A DNA stretch of 64,000 nucleotides from Alicyclobacillus fastidiosus. GTDB lineage: Bacteria > Bacillota > Bacilli > Alicyclobacillales > Alicyclobacillaceae. The stretch is from NCBI RefSeq assembly GCF_026651875.1, contig NZ_CP104067.1, positions 5,658,398 to 5,722,397 of the forward strand, written 5' to 3'. Below the pieces are notes generated by a model. It saw only the letters and a list, made by a program, of their open reading frames with translations, had not been told where the DNA came from and did not search any database. Of the stretch, positions 53,277 through 62,741 are shown one piece after another. Positions within the stretch are counted from its first letter, which is position 1. Every line of letters begins with the position of its first letter. A program made the translations under genes and the position numbers.

Positions 53277-53996
53277 TCATGAAAGCGCATGAAACGCGTG
53301 AAGCACGTGCGGAGAACACACTTTTAAGACAGGGGCAAAGGCAATCGCCGGCAGGAGGTTAGCAACCGCGATTTTCTTGAACCCATACATGTTAAATCCA
53401 ATTCCGATAATCAGTAATCCACCGGTTGCGGTGATACAGGCGATGACATCCGGTGCGTTGAGAACGTTTCCGGCCAGGTGCGAAATCAACGCGATTGCAC
53501 CTTGGTACAAAAACACCGGAATCGCAGATAGTCCCACTCCAAAACCGAGCGTTGTCGAGAACACGATAGAGGAGAACATATCTAACACAGACTTGGCAAA
53601 CAGCGTCCGATGCGAGCCGCTGAGTCCGTCCTGAATGGAGCCCACAATGGCCATCGAGCCGACACAAAACAGCAAGGTTCCGGAGACAAAGCCTTCAGCA
53701 ATTGGACCTTTATAGAGTTTTTGTACATGGACCTCCATCCAGTGGCCGAATCGTAAAAGCGCATTGTCAATGTTGATCCATTCGCCGACGACGGCGCCAA
53801 GCACCACACTCACGATGATGATCAGGTCATCAGAGCTATCTCCAAGCGCCATGCTTAAACCGATGAGCATCACGCAAAGCGATAGACCCTTCATGACCGT
53901 ATCCTTCATACGGTCTGGGATACGTGGAAACGCTAGTCCAATGAGGGAACCCACCAAAATGGACAGCGCGTCCACAATCGTCCCCAACAGGAACAT
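53277..53996 (-). CDS. DUF554 family membrane protein
   Basis: This 239-residue protein has about seven hydrophobic segments. GTIVDALSILVGSLIGLAF at the start and FVSGTLLFCVGSMAIVGSIQ in the middle are family blocks (YdfK/YqgA). The role is unknown; a transport function has been guessed from the topology. It lies 12 bases downstream of spo0J and may be part of the soj-spo0J transcript. Confidence 0.9.
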   Translation of the reverse strand: MFLLGTIVDALSILVGSLIGLAFPRIPDRMKDTVMKGLSLCVMLIGLSMALGDSSDDLIIIVSVVLGAVVGEWINIDNALLRFGHWMEVHVQKLYKGPIAEGFVSGTLLFCVGSMAIVGSIQDGLSGSHRTLFAKSVLDMFSSIVFSTTLGFGVGLSAIPVFLYQGAIALISHLAGNVLNAPDVIACITATGGLLIIGIGFNMYGFKKIAVANLLPAIAFAPVLKVCSPHVLHAFHALS

Positions 53997-54008
53997 CGAT
54001 TACACCGC

Positions 54009-54860
54009 CTATTGCGTACGAGACAACATGAGGTGCATGATGCGCTCTAAGTCGTCCTCTGAGAAGTATTCAATTTCAATTTTACCGCGCTTTTTCCCGT
54101 GCTGAATGCGCACGGCGGTTCCTAGGTACTGTTGGACCTGCTCTTCATATCGTCGATAGGCCATAGGGAGAACCTGCTTTTGTGTTTCACGTGAAACTTG
54201 TTTCTTGGGCTCGTAAATCACGGTCTCCAATTTACGAACGCTCCATTCCTCTTCCACCGTCTGGTTCGCCAACAAAATTTGCCGTTCCTTGTCCTCGACG
54301 GATAAAAGTGCTCGCGCATGGCCCATACTGAGGTTGCCTCGCGATACCATGTCACGAATGGCCACAGGTAAATTCAAAAGCCGCAGCATATTGGCGATAT
54401 GGCTTCGACTTTGCCCAACGCGCTGAGCCAACTCGTCCTGTGTCAGTTCACACTTGTCGATCAAGTTTGCATACGCATCGGCGATTTCAATCGGATTTAG
54501 GTCTTCACGTTGAAGGTTCTCAATGAGGGCAATCTCCATGAGCAGAACATCGGAGAGTTCGCGGACGACAGCCGGGACCACTTGGAGTCCAGCGAGTTTC
54601 GCCGCTCGAAAACGCCGTTCGCCCGCAACGATATCAAAACCACGCACTTCACTTTTTCGGACGATAAGGGGCTGAATGATCCCGTGTTCGAGAATCGACC
54701 GGGACAACTCGTGAAGCTTTTCCTCATTAAACTCTCGGCGAGGTTGATACGGGTTGGGCCGCAAGTCTCGTACGTCGACAGAGACTACGTGATCATGATC
54801 CGAAACGTTTAACTGTGGAATGAGCGCATCCAGCCCTCGTCCAAGACCACGTTTACTCAA
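54009..54860 (-). CDS. spo0J: Chromosome partitioning protein Spo0J (ParB)
   Basis: This CTP-dependent clamp loads at parS and, with Soj and SMC, organises the origin. The 283-residue chain starts MSKRGLGRGLDALIPQ. The CTP-binding domain has NPYQPRREFNEEKL and VAGERRFRAAKLAGL (the GERRFRA box), then an HTH (TQDELAQRVGQSRSHIANML) and a C-terminal dimer domain. TTG at 54860 follows AAGGAAG; TTG at 54866 is an alternative. Both starts overlap the soj 3' end. A near-perfect parS site lies inside the gene. Confidence 0.97.
   Translation of the reverse strand: MSKRGLGRGLDALIPQLNVSDHDHVVSVDVRDLRPNPYQPRREFNEEKLHELSRSILEHGIIQPLIVRKSEVRGFDIVAGERRFRAAKLAGLQVVPAVVRELSDVLLMEIALIENLQREDLNPIEIADAYANLIDKCELTQDELAQRVGQSRSHIANMLRLLNLPVAIRDMVSRGNLSMGHARALLSVEDKERQILLANQTVEEEWSVRKLETVIYEPKKQVSRETQKQVLPMAYRRYEEQVQQYLGTAVRIQHGKKRGKIEIEYFSEDDLERIMHLMLSRTQ
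54183..54198. promoter_or_regulatory. parS site inside spo0J, one mismatch
   Basis: TGTTTCACGTGAAACT differs from the palindromic consensus only in the last base. Bacillus subtilis also carries a parS inside spo0J, so this site is probably ancestral. Confidence 0.92.
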
Positions 54861-55620
54861 TTCCAATCACTTCCTTGGCTAATTCCATATAAGACTCAGC
54901 GCCTCGGGACTTCGGGTCATAATGAATGATCGGGCGACCATGACTTGGTGCCTCACTCAACCGAACATTACGCGGAATAATCGTACGGTACACCTTGTCT
55001 CCAAAAAACTTCTTGACGTCTTCGATGACCTGCAGGCCTAAATTGGTGCGGGCGTCCAGCATCGTCAACACGACACCCTCGACTTCCAACGAGGTATTCA
55101 AATGCTTTTGAACAAGGCGAATGGTGTTTAGCAATTGACTCAACCCCTCCAGCGCATAGTACTCGCATTGGATTGGGATGAGCACAGAGTCTGCTGCTGT
55201 CAGCGCATTGACCGTCAAAAGGCCGAGGGAAGGCGGGCAGTCGATCACGATGAAATCGTATTGCGAACGCATCGTCTGAACGGCTCGACGCAGGCGCACT
55301 TCCCGCAAAATCGTCGGAACCAACTCGATTTCCGCACCCGCCAACTGAATTGTCGCGGGCAACAAAGATAGATTTTCGAGACCTGACGGCATCACCGCTT
55401 CGGTCATAGACACATCATTAATGATTACGTCGTATACGCAATACTTCACGTCGGCTTTATTGATGCCTACCCCTGAAGTCGTATTGCCCTGAGGATCAAT
55501 ATCGATGAGCAACACGCGTTTATTCAAAGTGGCTAAACACGCGCCGAGGTTGACCGCTGTGGTTGTCTTGCCGACGCCACCTTTTTGATTTGCGATGGCG
55601 ATAACTCGGGCGTTGGACAC
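54853..55620 (-). CDS. soj: Chromosome partitioning ATPase Soj (ParA)
   Basis: This ParA-family ATPase works with Spo0J in origin segregation and controls DnaA in Bacillus. The deviant Walker A is KGGVGKTTTAVNLGA near the N-terminus, then DIDPQGNTTSG, VIDCPPSLGLLTVNAL and the DNA-binding region near EAPSHGRPIIHYDPKS. GTG at 55620 follows GGAGGA; a longer frame to 55641 lacks such a site. 255 residues is normal. Confidence 0.97.
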   Translation of the reverse strand: MSNARVIAIANQKGGVGKTTTAVNLGACLATLNKRVLLIDIDPQGNTTSGVGINKADVKYCVYDVIINDVSMTEAVMPSGLENLSLLPATIQLAGAEIELVPTILREVRLRRAVQTMRSQYDFIVIDCPPSLGLLTVNALTAADSVLIPIQCEYYALEGLSQLLNTIRLVQKHLNTSLEVEGVVLTMLDARTNLGLQVIEDVKKFFGDKVYRTIIPRNVRLSEAPSHGRPIIHYDPKSRGAESYMELAKEVIGIE

Positions 55621-55744
55621 AAACAGTCCTCCTTCTTTCATAGAACAGTACGTCCGAAGTGACTATTTCTCATTCTACTGCAAAATGGACTAGATGTGGC
55701 GACGAAAATGTACAGGTATTCGACTATCCGAACAAATTTGGCAA

Positions 55745-55774
55745 AGCAAAACAGCGACCCCAGGGGCCGCTGTT
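55745..55774 (-). terminator. Hairpin terminator after noc
   Basis: On the minus strand the arms at 55750-55756 and 55768-55774 (AACAGCG type) enclose a GC-rich loop and run into TTTTGC, 15 bases after the noc stop. Confidence 0.65.
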
Positions 55775-55788
55775 GGATCTCACGAGCA

Positions 55789-56649
55789 TTACTCCGCTTG
55801 GGAAACGGGCGTACTTTTGAGTTTTGGCACGCGAATCGTAAACTGATAATACTCTTCCTCGTCCGCTTCCTCATAGTCTACAGTGAGCCCATTGCTTTCA
55901 ATCATCTCAAGCGATTGTCGGATGGTGTTGACGGCTAGTCGGACGTCTTTGCTCAATCCGCGCCGGCGAGGACGCCCTCGTTTTTGCCCCTCTTGCTGTA
56001 ACCCAGCAAGTTTCGCCTTCACACGCTCTTCCATCTGCTTGACATTCCAACCTTTGTCAACGCATTCTTGAAGCAGCTCTATTTGCATGTCTTCGGAGGG
56101 AATCGCGAGCAATGCGCGCGCGTGCCGCTCCGTTATCGTCTTCGTCAAGAGGGAGGCCTGCACGGCTTCCGGCAGGTTCAACAACCTGAGTTTGTTGGCA
56201 ATCGTAGACTGCCCCTTGCCCAAGCGCTGCGCGAGGCTCTCCTGCGTCAATCCGTGCAACTCCAATAATTGCTGATAGGCAACGGCTTCCTCAATAGGAG
56301 TGAGCCCTTCGCGCTGAAGATTTTCAATGAGTGCCGCGGAAGCGGTCTGAGCGTCATTCATCTCTCGTACAATCGCAGGAATACTTGTCCAACCCAGATG
56401 ACGAACCGCACGAAGACGTCGTTCACCAGCTATCAGCTCATACGCGTTGTCCTTTTTGCGGACGACAATCGGCTGGATCACTCCGTGCGTATGAATGGTT
56501 TTCGCCAGTTCTTCAATCGCTTCTTGGTTAAAAATCGTTCGTGGTTGATATGGGTTCGATACAATGTCACCTACAGGGATGTCCACAACTTGTGTGTTCG
56601 CGTTCCCCGAATCGCGAAGATTAATAAATCGTCCCCACGCTTCTTTCAT
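55789..56649 (-). CDS. noc: Nucleoid occlusion protein Noc
   Basis: This ParB-family CTP-binding protein binds its own palindromes, anchors to the membrane and blocks division over the nucleoid. The N-terminal amphipathic start MKEAWGRFINLRD is typical of Noc membrane anchoring. The CTP domain has NPYQPRTIFNQEAIEEL and GERRLRAVRHLGW, and the HTH has TQESLAQRLGKGQSTIANKL. Position upstream of soj-spo0J and after rsmG matches Bacillus. 286 residues. Confidence 0.96.
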   Translation of the reverse strand: MKEAWGRFINLRDSGNANTQVVDIPVGDIVSNPYQPRTIFNQEAIEELAKTIHTHGVIQPIVVRKKDNAYELIAGERRLRAVRHLGWTSIPAIVREMNDAQTASAALIENLQREGLTPIEEAVAYQQLLELHGLTQESLAQRLGKGQSTIANKLRLLNLPEAVQASLLTKTITERHARALLAIPSEDMQIELLQECVDKGWNVKQMEERVKAKLAGLQQEGQKRGRPRRRGLSKDVRLAVNTIRQSLEMIESNGLTVDYEEADEEEYYQFTIRVPKLKSTPVSQAE

Positions 56650-56802
56650 TCTTACCCCTCAATTCTCCACAGAACAAACAATATCTCGACACTGTTCTCT
56701 GGTTTTCACCACGAAAGGCCCAATTTCCTTCAGGTCGACAAACGTTATCAAGAAATTACAAGATTGTCTGTTCATCGACACGGTACGACAAGCGCCGGAA
56801 AT

Positions 56803-57507
56803 TCACAAGGGTTTCCGTTGTGGAATACCCGCTTTGCGCGGATACGTGTTCGAGATTGGCGTGATCTGCTCAAATGCCACAATGGTCCGGGCGCCCATCT
56901 CAAGTGGTAGCGTATACGTCATCGGTTCCTTGAGTCGAGCTCCCAGCCGTTTGGCGGCCCGCAGTCCGTCCACGCGCTCGTCGTCAAACCCAGGGCCTTT
57001 GTACGAGAACCCGACACCGCCCACGCGTAGGAATGGACACATCAATTCCATCAAGATATTCAAGCGAGCCACCGCGCGCGACACGACTGCGTCGAACTGT
57101 TTGCGATAATCCACGTCCCGCGCCAAGTCCTCTGACCTCGCGTGGATGACGCGCACGTTCGAAAGGCCGAGTTCATCCACAACCGCCTGTAGAAAGCCCA
57201 CTCGCTTCTGGAGGGCATCGTTCAGTACAAACTCGATGTCCTCCTCCACAATCGCGAGCGGAATGCCAGGAAATCCAGCGCCGGTCCCGACATCCATAAC
57301 CCGAAGCCCCGGACGGGCCATCTTGTTCCACTCCGGGACCATCAGCACCGCCAAACTATCATAAAAGTGCTTCACATACACTTCTGGCTCATCCGTGATG
57401 GCCGTCAAGTTCATGCGCTCGTTCCATTCGAGAAGGAGTCGTCGATAAGCGTCGAGCTTCTTCAACTGCGCGTCGGTTAATGGCTTTGGCCATGGAATAT
57501 CAAGCAT
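56803..57507 (-). CDS. rsmG: 16S rRNA (guanine-527-N7) methyltransferase RsmG
   Basis: This SAM-dependent enzyme methylates G527 of 16S rRNA. The 234-residue chain has WNERMNLTAITDEPEVYVKH at the N-terminal part, the SAM loop DVGTGAGFPGIPLAI, and SRAVARLNILMELMCPFL with the catalytic region. ATG at 57507 follows GAGGAAAGG and overlaps the mnmG stop by eight bases; the longer frame to 57543 lies inside mnmG. Confidence 0.97.
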   Translation of the reverse strand: MLDIPWPKPLTDAQLKKLDAYRRLLLEWNERMNLTAITDEPEVYVKHFYDSLAVLMVPEWNKMARPGLRVMDVGTGAGFPGIPLAIVEEDIEFVLNDALQKRVGFLQAVVDELGLSNVRVIHARSEDLARDVDYRKQFDAVVSRAVARLNILMELMCPFLRVGGVGFSYKGPGFDDERVDGLRAAKRLGARLKEPMTYTLPLEMGARTIVAFEQITPISNTYPRKAGIPQRKPL

Positions 57508-59386
57508 TAGCAGCCTTTCCTCGCCAAGCCTCGAGGTAGACAAGCAGAATCGAGATGTCTGAAGGTGTTACACCAGACACACGCGATGCTTGCCCAACCG
57601 TCCTTGGGCGAATCTTCGTCAATTTTTCTTTTGCCTCCGTCGCGAGGCCAGCGATGCCATAGAAGTCCACGTCAGCCGGAATGACCTTGTGCTCCAGACG
57701 CTTCTGCCGCTCAATGACTTGTTCCTGCTTTTGAATGTAACCTGCGTACTTCGTCTGGATCTCCACCTGCTCCACAACTTCAGGTGCAAGCTCTACACCG
57801 CCTGTCGGATCCAGTGCCTTGACGTGTTCATACGTCAGCTCCGGACGACGGAGCAGTTGCTCCAACGTCACCCCGTCCTCCACCGGCTTCGAGCCGTATT
57901 GCTCCAACTGCGGGTTCGCGGTGCCAGGCTTGACGCGCGTGCGGCGAAGGCGCTCCAATTCGACCTCTATCCCGGCGCGCTTTTTCATCATCCGATCATA
58001 CGACGCCTCTTTGAGCAGCCCAATCTCGTGCCCGATTTCCATCAGCCGAAGATCAGCGTTGTCGTGGCGCAGGAGGAGACGATATTCCGCGCGGGACGTG
58101 AGCAGCCGATACGGTTCATTGGTGCCTTTTGTGACGAGATCGTCAATCATGACTGCGATGTACGCATCCGATCTCGACAGAACCACCGGTTCTTCACCCC
58201 GAACTTTACGCGCCGCGTTGATTCCCGCCATAATGCCCTGGCCTGCAGCTTCCTCATATCCGGATGTTCCGTTGATTTGACCAGCTGTAAACAAGCCTTC
58301 TACTCGCTTCGACTCGAGACTTGGCCAAAGTTGCGTCGGAACGAGCGCATCGTACTCAATGGCGTAACCCGGGCGCAGCATCTCGGCCTGTTCCAGACCG
58401 GGAATCGTCCGCAACAAGGCCAGCTGCACGTCCTCTGGAAGGCTCGTCGAGAGCCCCTGCACGTACCATTCGGCCGTATTCGGGCCTTCTGGCTCCAAGA
58501 AGACCTGATGATTTGGGCGGTCGCGGAAACGAACGACCTTGTCTTCGATGGAAGGGCAATACCTTGGACCCGTCCCTTTGATTTCCCCGGAAAACATCGG
58601 TGCCCGATCGAGGTTCTCCAAGATGATGGAGTGCCCGTCCTCCGTCGTCGAAGTGAGCCAACACGGGACTTGGTCGCGCGGTTGCGTGTCGGGATCGAAC
58701 GAGAAGTGCTTCGGTACTGGGTCCCCCGGCTGCGCAATGAGCTTTTCAAAATTGATGGTGTTACGGTTGACCCGCGGTGGCGTCCCCGTCTTAAACCTCA
58801 CGAGTTGGAACCCGAGGTCGAGCAGGCTCTCCGACAGCTTTACGGCGGGCATCTGCCCGTTTGGCCCACCCTCGTAGGAGACATCGCCAATGAAAATACG
58901 CCCGCGCAAGTAGGTACCGGTCGTCAACACGACCGCCTTCGCGTGGTATTCCTGGCGACTCTTCGTGACAACGCCAGTCACCCGACCGTTCTCTGTCAGC
59001 AATTCATCGACCATCGCCTGTTTCAAATGCAAATTCCGCTCGGCCTCGAGTGTCCACTTCATATTGAGTGCGTAGTACGCCTTGTCTGCCTGCGCGCGCA
59101 GAGCCTGTACAGCCGGCCCTTTGCCTGTGTTCAACATGCGCATCTGAATGTATGTGGCATCGGTATTTCGCGCCATCTGACCGCCCAAGGCGTCGATTTC
59201 GCGAACGACGATCCCCTTGGCGGGGCCACCGATGGACGGATTACAAGGCATATAGGCAATCGTGTCTAAGTTGATGGTCAACATGAGCGTCTTACAGCCC
59301 ATCCGCGCGGATGCCAGTGCGGCTTCACAGCCTGCGTGGCCCGCTCCAATGACGATGACGTCGTAATCGCCAGCAAAAAAATTCAC
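57500..59386 (-). CDS. mnmG: tRNA uridine-5-carboxymethylaminomethyl modification enzyme MnmG
   Basis: This FAD enzyme modifies U34 of several tRNAs with MnmE. The FAD loop is GAGHAGCEAALASARMG, then CNPSIGGPAKGIVVREID and TGTYLRGRIFIG. The C-terminal helical part contains RAEYRLLLRHDNADLRL and GLATEAKEKLTKIRP. GTG at 59386 follows GAGGTGA; a GTG at 59395 overlaps that site. About 628 residues, full length. Confidence 0.97.
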   Translation of the reverse strand: MNFFAGDYDVIVIGAGHAGCEAALASARMGCKTLMLTINLDTIAYMPCNPSIGGPAKGIVVREIDALGGQMARNTDATYIQMRMLNTGKGPAVQALRAQADKAYYALNMKWTLEAERNLHLKQAMVDELLTENGRVTGVVTKSRQEYHAKAVVLTTGTYLRGRIFIGDVSYEGGPNGQMPAVKLSESLLDLGFQLVRFKTGTPPRVNRNTINFEKLIAQPGDPVPKHFSFDPDTQPRDQVPCWLTSTTEDGHSIILENLDRAPMFSGEIKGTGPRYCPSIEDKVVRFRDRPNHQVFLEPEGPNTAEWYVQGLSTSLPEDVQLALLRTIPGLEQAEMLRPGYAIEYDALVPTQLWPSLESKRVEGLFTAGQINGTSGYEEAAGQGIMAGINAARKVRGEEPVVLSRSDAYIAVMIDDLVTKGTNEPYRLLTSRAEYRLLLRHDNADLRLMEIGHEIGLLKEASYDRMMKKRAGIEVELERLRRTRVKPGTANPQLEQYGSKPVEDGVTLEQLLRRPELTYEHVKALDPTGGVELAPEVVEQVEIQTKYAGYIQKQEQVIERQKRLEHKVIPADVDFYGIAGLATEAKEKLTKIRPRTVGQASRVSGVTPSDISILLVYLEAWRGKAANA

Positions 59387-59457
59387 GATGTTCACCTCAC
59401 CGTTCTCTACTCAAATCCGTATTCACAATTCAGGGCCCAACCGGGCCTCTTGATGAT

Positions 59458-60840
59458 CTATTTACCAAGGCAGAACCGAGAAAAAATCTCATCCAGGAGA
59501 TCTTCGCCCGTCTCTTCACCTATCACGAGTCCTAGCTCTTCATACGTGGATTGCAGATGGACCGCAATCAAGTCTAGTGTAGCACCTGCTTGCGCTGCGT
59601 CTATAGCCAACTGTAAATCTGATCTTGCCACTTCGAGCAAATTCTTCTGGCGGACATTGGTCATGTACGTCGTATCGCGCTCGACCGACAGCTCACCCTG
59701 TACGATTTGCGCCAACTTCGACTCCAGTTGCTCGATATGTCGGTGCTCCCTGGCGGAAATTTTGATCACGGCGGCGGCATCGACCTGATCGACAGACGCT
59801 TCCAGTTTCGCATCTATCCCCGCATCCATTTTATTGACCACAATCACGCGCTTTAAGCCTTCGGTGTCCTTTAAAATATCCTCATCCTCCGGCGTGAGCG
59901 GCACGGTTCCGTCGAGCACCACCAGCACCAACTCCGCCTCGCGAATGGATTGGCGCGACTTATCCACACCAATTCGCTCGACGACGTCGGAGGTCTCCCG
60001 AATCCCAGCCGTATCGATGAGCTTGAGCGGAATCCCACGCACGTTGACATACTCCTCAAGCACATCGCGCGTCGTCCCAGGAATATCTGTGACAATGGCC
60101 CTATCCCGGCGCAACAAGGCGTTCAACAGCGACGATTTGCCCACGTTTGGTCGGCCGACGATAGCCGTTGCGACGCCGTCGCGCAAAATTCGACCCATCT
60201 CGGCACCTTCCAACAACGCGTCGATGCCAGCCATCAACTTCGCTCCGACATCCAGTACCTGCTGACATGCCACCGATTCGACGTCGTGCTCCGGGTAATC
60301 AATGGTCACCTCGACGTGTGCCTGCAGCTCGATGAGGGTTCTCCGAAGCGACCGAATCTCCTCGCTAAATCGCCCCTGAACCTGCTGCAATGCCACGCGT
60401 CCCGCAAAATCCGTCTTTGCCCGAATCAGGTCAATGACGGCTTCGGCCTGAGACAAGTCGATGCGCCCATTCAAAAACGCCCGTTTCGTAAATTCACCTG
60501 GCTCAGCCAATCTCGCCCCGGCGGCAAGCGTCGCCTCGAGTACCGTCTGCACCAGTTGAATCCCGCCATGAACCTGAAGTTCAACCACATCTTCCGCCGT
60601 GTAACTACGGGGTCCTGGCATCCACAGCACAATGCCCTCATCGATGACGACATCCGTCGTCGGGTGCACAATTTTCCCGTACAGCACTCGCCGCGGGCCT
60701 TCAAACACCACTTTTTGTCCACCTGGCGTACGCACCATGCGACTTGCAACCGACTTCGCATCGGGGCCGCTGATGCGCACGACACTGATACTCGCTTCCC
60801 CGAGGGCCGTGGCAATGGCTGCAATCGTCTCTAGGTTCAT
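59458..60840 (-). CDS. mnmE: tRNA modification GTPase MnmE
   Basis: This GTPase is the partner of MnmG. The N-terminal folate-binding domain starts MNLETIAAIATALGEASISV. The GTPase insert has GRPNVGKSSLLNALL, DTAGIRETSD and NKMD. The C-terminal end CLGK supplies the essential cysteine. ATG at 60840 gives 460 residues; the frame to 60873 adds non-family residues. Confidence 0.97.
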   Translation of the reverse strand: MNLETIAAIATALGEASISVVRISGPDAKSVASRMVRTPGGQKVVFEGPRRVLYGKIVHPTTDVVIDEGIVLWMPGPRSYTAEDVVELQVHGGIQLVQTVLEATLAAGARLAEPGEFTKRAFLNGRIDLSQAEAVIDLIRAKTDFAGRVALQQVQGRFSEEIRSLRRTLIELQAHVEVTIDYPEHDVESVACQQVLDVGAKLMAGIDALLEGAEMGRILRDGVATAIVGRPNVGKSSLLNALLRRDRAIVTDIPGTTRDVLEEYVNVRGIPLKLIDTAGIRETSDVVERIGVDKSRQSIREAELVLVVLDGTVPLTPEDEDILKDTEGLKRVIVVNKMDAGIDAKLEASVDQVDAAAVIKISAREHRHIEQLESKLAQIVQGELSVERDTTYMTNVRQKNLLEVARSDLQLAIDAAQAGATLDLIAVHLQSTYEELGLVIGEETGEDLLDEIFSRFCLGK

Positions 60841-60959
60841 CCAATCCGCCTCCTCTCTGAACAAAAAAGACACCCTCCTCGAACAGAGAAGGGCTTTCCT
60901 ATAGAGATGACGACCTCATCTGACGTCGACGGTCACGCACCCATCACACGCCGTGTCGT

Positions 60960-61610
60960 CTACGACTTGTAAGAGTTTCGCTTCGGCGCGATCCTCACTT
61001 TGCGATACGGCTCCTCACCTTCACTCAGAGTGGTCACGTCCGATCTCGTCTGTAGATACGTGTGTACCCATTTCCTGTCCGCCGGCGACATCGCATCCAT
61101 CGAAACAGCACGACCGGTTCGAACTGCGCGATCCGCGGCATGATCCGCCGCTCGGCGCAAACTCTCTCTGCGCCGTTTACGGTACTCACCTGCGTCTACC
61201 GAAAACTTGACGAACCCGTCATGTTCCCGATTTGCGACGATATTCACGAGGTACTGCAGCGAGTCCAGCGTAGAGCCGTGCCGCCCGATGATAAACGGCA
61301 ATACTTCCTCATCGCTCTCAATGTTCACAAGGTACTCGGCGTCCGTCTCGGCGTCCCTAGTCAAGGACACCTGACCGGAAACGCCCATGTGCCCCAAAAC
61401 CGTCTCGACAAAATCCCTCGCATTTTCCAGAGGGCTTTGCGGTACGCTGACTTCCACCTCGGCATCCTTGCCGCCGAGGAATCCAAACAACCCTTTGACA
61501 GGCTCGGAAATGACGCGTACCTGCGCCTGAGACCTCGGCACTCCCAGTTTGACGAGCGCCGACGTCACGGCTTCCTCGACACTTCGACCAGTCACCACTA
61601 AGCGCTTCAT
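60960..61610 (-). CDS. jag: Jag/KhpB RNA-binding protein
   Basis: This Jag-N/KH/R3H protein is linked to YidC and to cell elongation in Gram-positives. The Jag-N domain begins MKRLVVTGRSVEEAVTSALV. The KH domain (about 85-155) contains LVNIESDEEVLPFIIGRHGS. R3H near the end has SADRKWVHTYLQTRSDVTT. 216 residues. It follows yidC, as in Bacillus. Confidence 0.95.
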   Translation of the reverse strand: MKRLVVTGRSVEEAVTSALVKLGVPRSQAQVRVISEPVKGLFGFLGGKDAEVEVSVPQSPLENARDFVETVLGHMGVSGQVSLTRDAETDAEYLVNIESDEEVLPFIIGRHGSTLDSLQYLVNIVANREHDGFVKFSVDAGEYRKRRRESLRRAADHAADRAVRTGRAVSMDAMSPADRKWVHTYLQTRSDVTTLSEGEEPYRKVRIAPKRNSYKS

Positions 61611-61638
61611 CTGACTTCCCCTTCAGTCGCGATAAAGT

Positions 61639-62730
61639 CTATTCGTCCCGTGGATGATCAGCTGGCGCATCGCTGTTCGTGTCTACTGGTGTCGTGGTTC
61701 CATTCGTCTGGCTCGGCTGATCACCCGTCACTTGCTCCGGTGGCGCCGATTGCCGCGTCGTCTGACCCGAGTTGGCGCTCGACTTGTTTCCATCGGCCTT
61801 GCTCTTACTACTTGCCCCGGTCTTTCCAGAACCCGTCTTCGGCTTGCCGGAACCGGTCTTACCCGACGGTTTTCCGTCTGAACGGCGCCCGTCTGCCGTT
61901 GTGCTCTTACTCGCCTTCGGGCGAGATTGGGAACCGCCCGCTTTCGATCCGGCGCCGCCCGTGCGCACCGCTGCCACTGGCGCTGCAACGGCAGCCGTCG
62001 CCGCATTCCTGCGAGTCATAAACACATATGTTTGAAGTGCCGTGAACAGGTTTGTGTAAATCCAGTACAGAACCAGTCCAGCCGGCAACCGAATGCCGAT
62101 GATGAAGATGAACACTGGCATGATAAACAATATCGCCCGCTGCTGCGCCGGCTGATTCCTCATCGTGAGCCACGAGGAGAGGAACGTGCTCAACGCCGCG
62201 ATCACCGGCAAGACGAAGTGCGGATCTTTGTCCCCGAGCTGCCAGATGCCGAGGAATACGTTGTGGTGCAACCCGTAGTTGCCCATAATCGCACCGTAAA
62301 GCGCATACAGCACCGGCAACTGGATCAGAGTTGGCAAACATCCAGCGGCCGGGTTGGTTCCCCGCTCTTGGTACAGCTTCATGGTTTCCTGCTGGATTTT
62401 CTGGTTATCGCCTTTGTACTTCGAGCGAATTTTTTGCATCTCAGGCTGCAGTTCCATCATGACCTTCTGATAGCGCATCTGCCTGATAAAGAGTGGTAGA
62501 ATAATCAAGCGCACGATGATGGTCACAATCAAAATCGAAAGACCGTAACTGTCACCCAGATGTTTCGCAAAGAAATCGATGACACCCGAGATGGCCTTGA
62601 GGACGGTCCCCCATACGTTATTGGGCCACTGCCCTGGCTTCGATGGATACATTCCGCAACCTGTGAGCGCCATCACAACGAATGCGCTCAACGCGAACGT
62701 CCATCTGCGTTTTGTACGCTTTGACTCCAA
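61639..62730 (-). CDS. yidC: Membrane insertase YidC/SpoIIIJ with long polar tail
   Basis: YidC/Oxa1-family insertase, called SpoIIIJ in sporulators. TTG at 62730, after AGGGGG, gives 363 residues with a lipoprotein signal (LSAFVVMALTGC, Cys near 25). The core (about 45-240) has YGLSILIVTIIVRLIILPLF and PTLIQLPVLYALYGAI and the usual five membrane segments. Residues 241-363 form a tail of Ala, then Lys/Ser/Gly/Thr, then acidic residues, far longer than the 20-60 residues of most relatives. Such tails can bind ribosomes. Confidence 0.95.
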   Translation of the reverse strand: MESKRTKRRWTFALSAFVVMALTGCGMYPSKPGQWPNNVWGTVLKAISGVIDFFAKHLGDSYGLSILIVTIIVRLIILPLFIRQMRYQKVMMELQPEMQKIRSKYKGDNQKIQQETMKLYQERGTNPAAGCLPTLIQLPVLYALYGAIMGNYGLHHNVFLGIWQLGDKDPHFVLPVIAALSTFLSSWLTMRNQPAQQRAILFIMPVFIFIIGIRLPAGLVLYWIYTNLFTALQTYVFMTRRNAATAAVAAPVAAVRTGGAGSKAGGSQSRPKASKSTTADGRRSDGKPSGKTGSGKPKTGSGKTGASSKSKADGNKSSANSGQTTRQSAPPEQVTGDQPSQTNGTTTPVDTNSDAPADHPRDE

Positions 62731-62741
62731 AACGAATCCCC

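Noticed and set aside
57590..59269. 559-codon open frame on the plus strand
   Set aside because: It is fully antisense to mnmG, and its translation resembles no family. It arises from the GC-rich codon pattern of mnmG.
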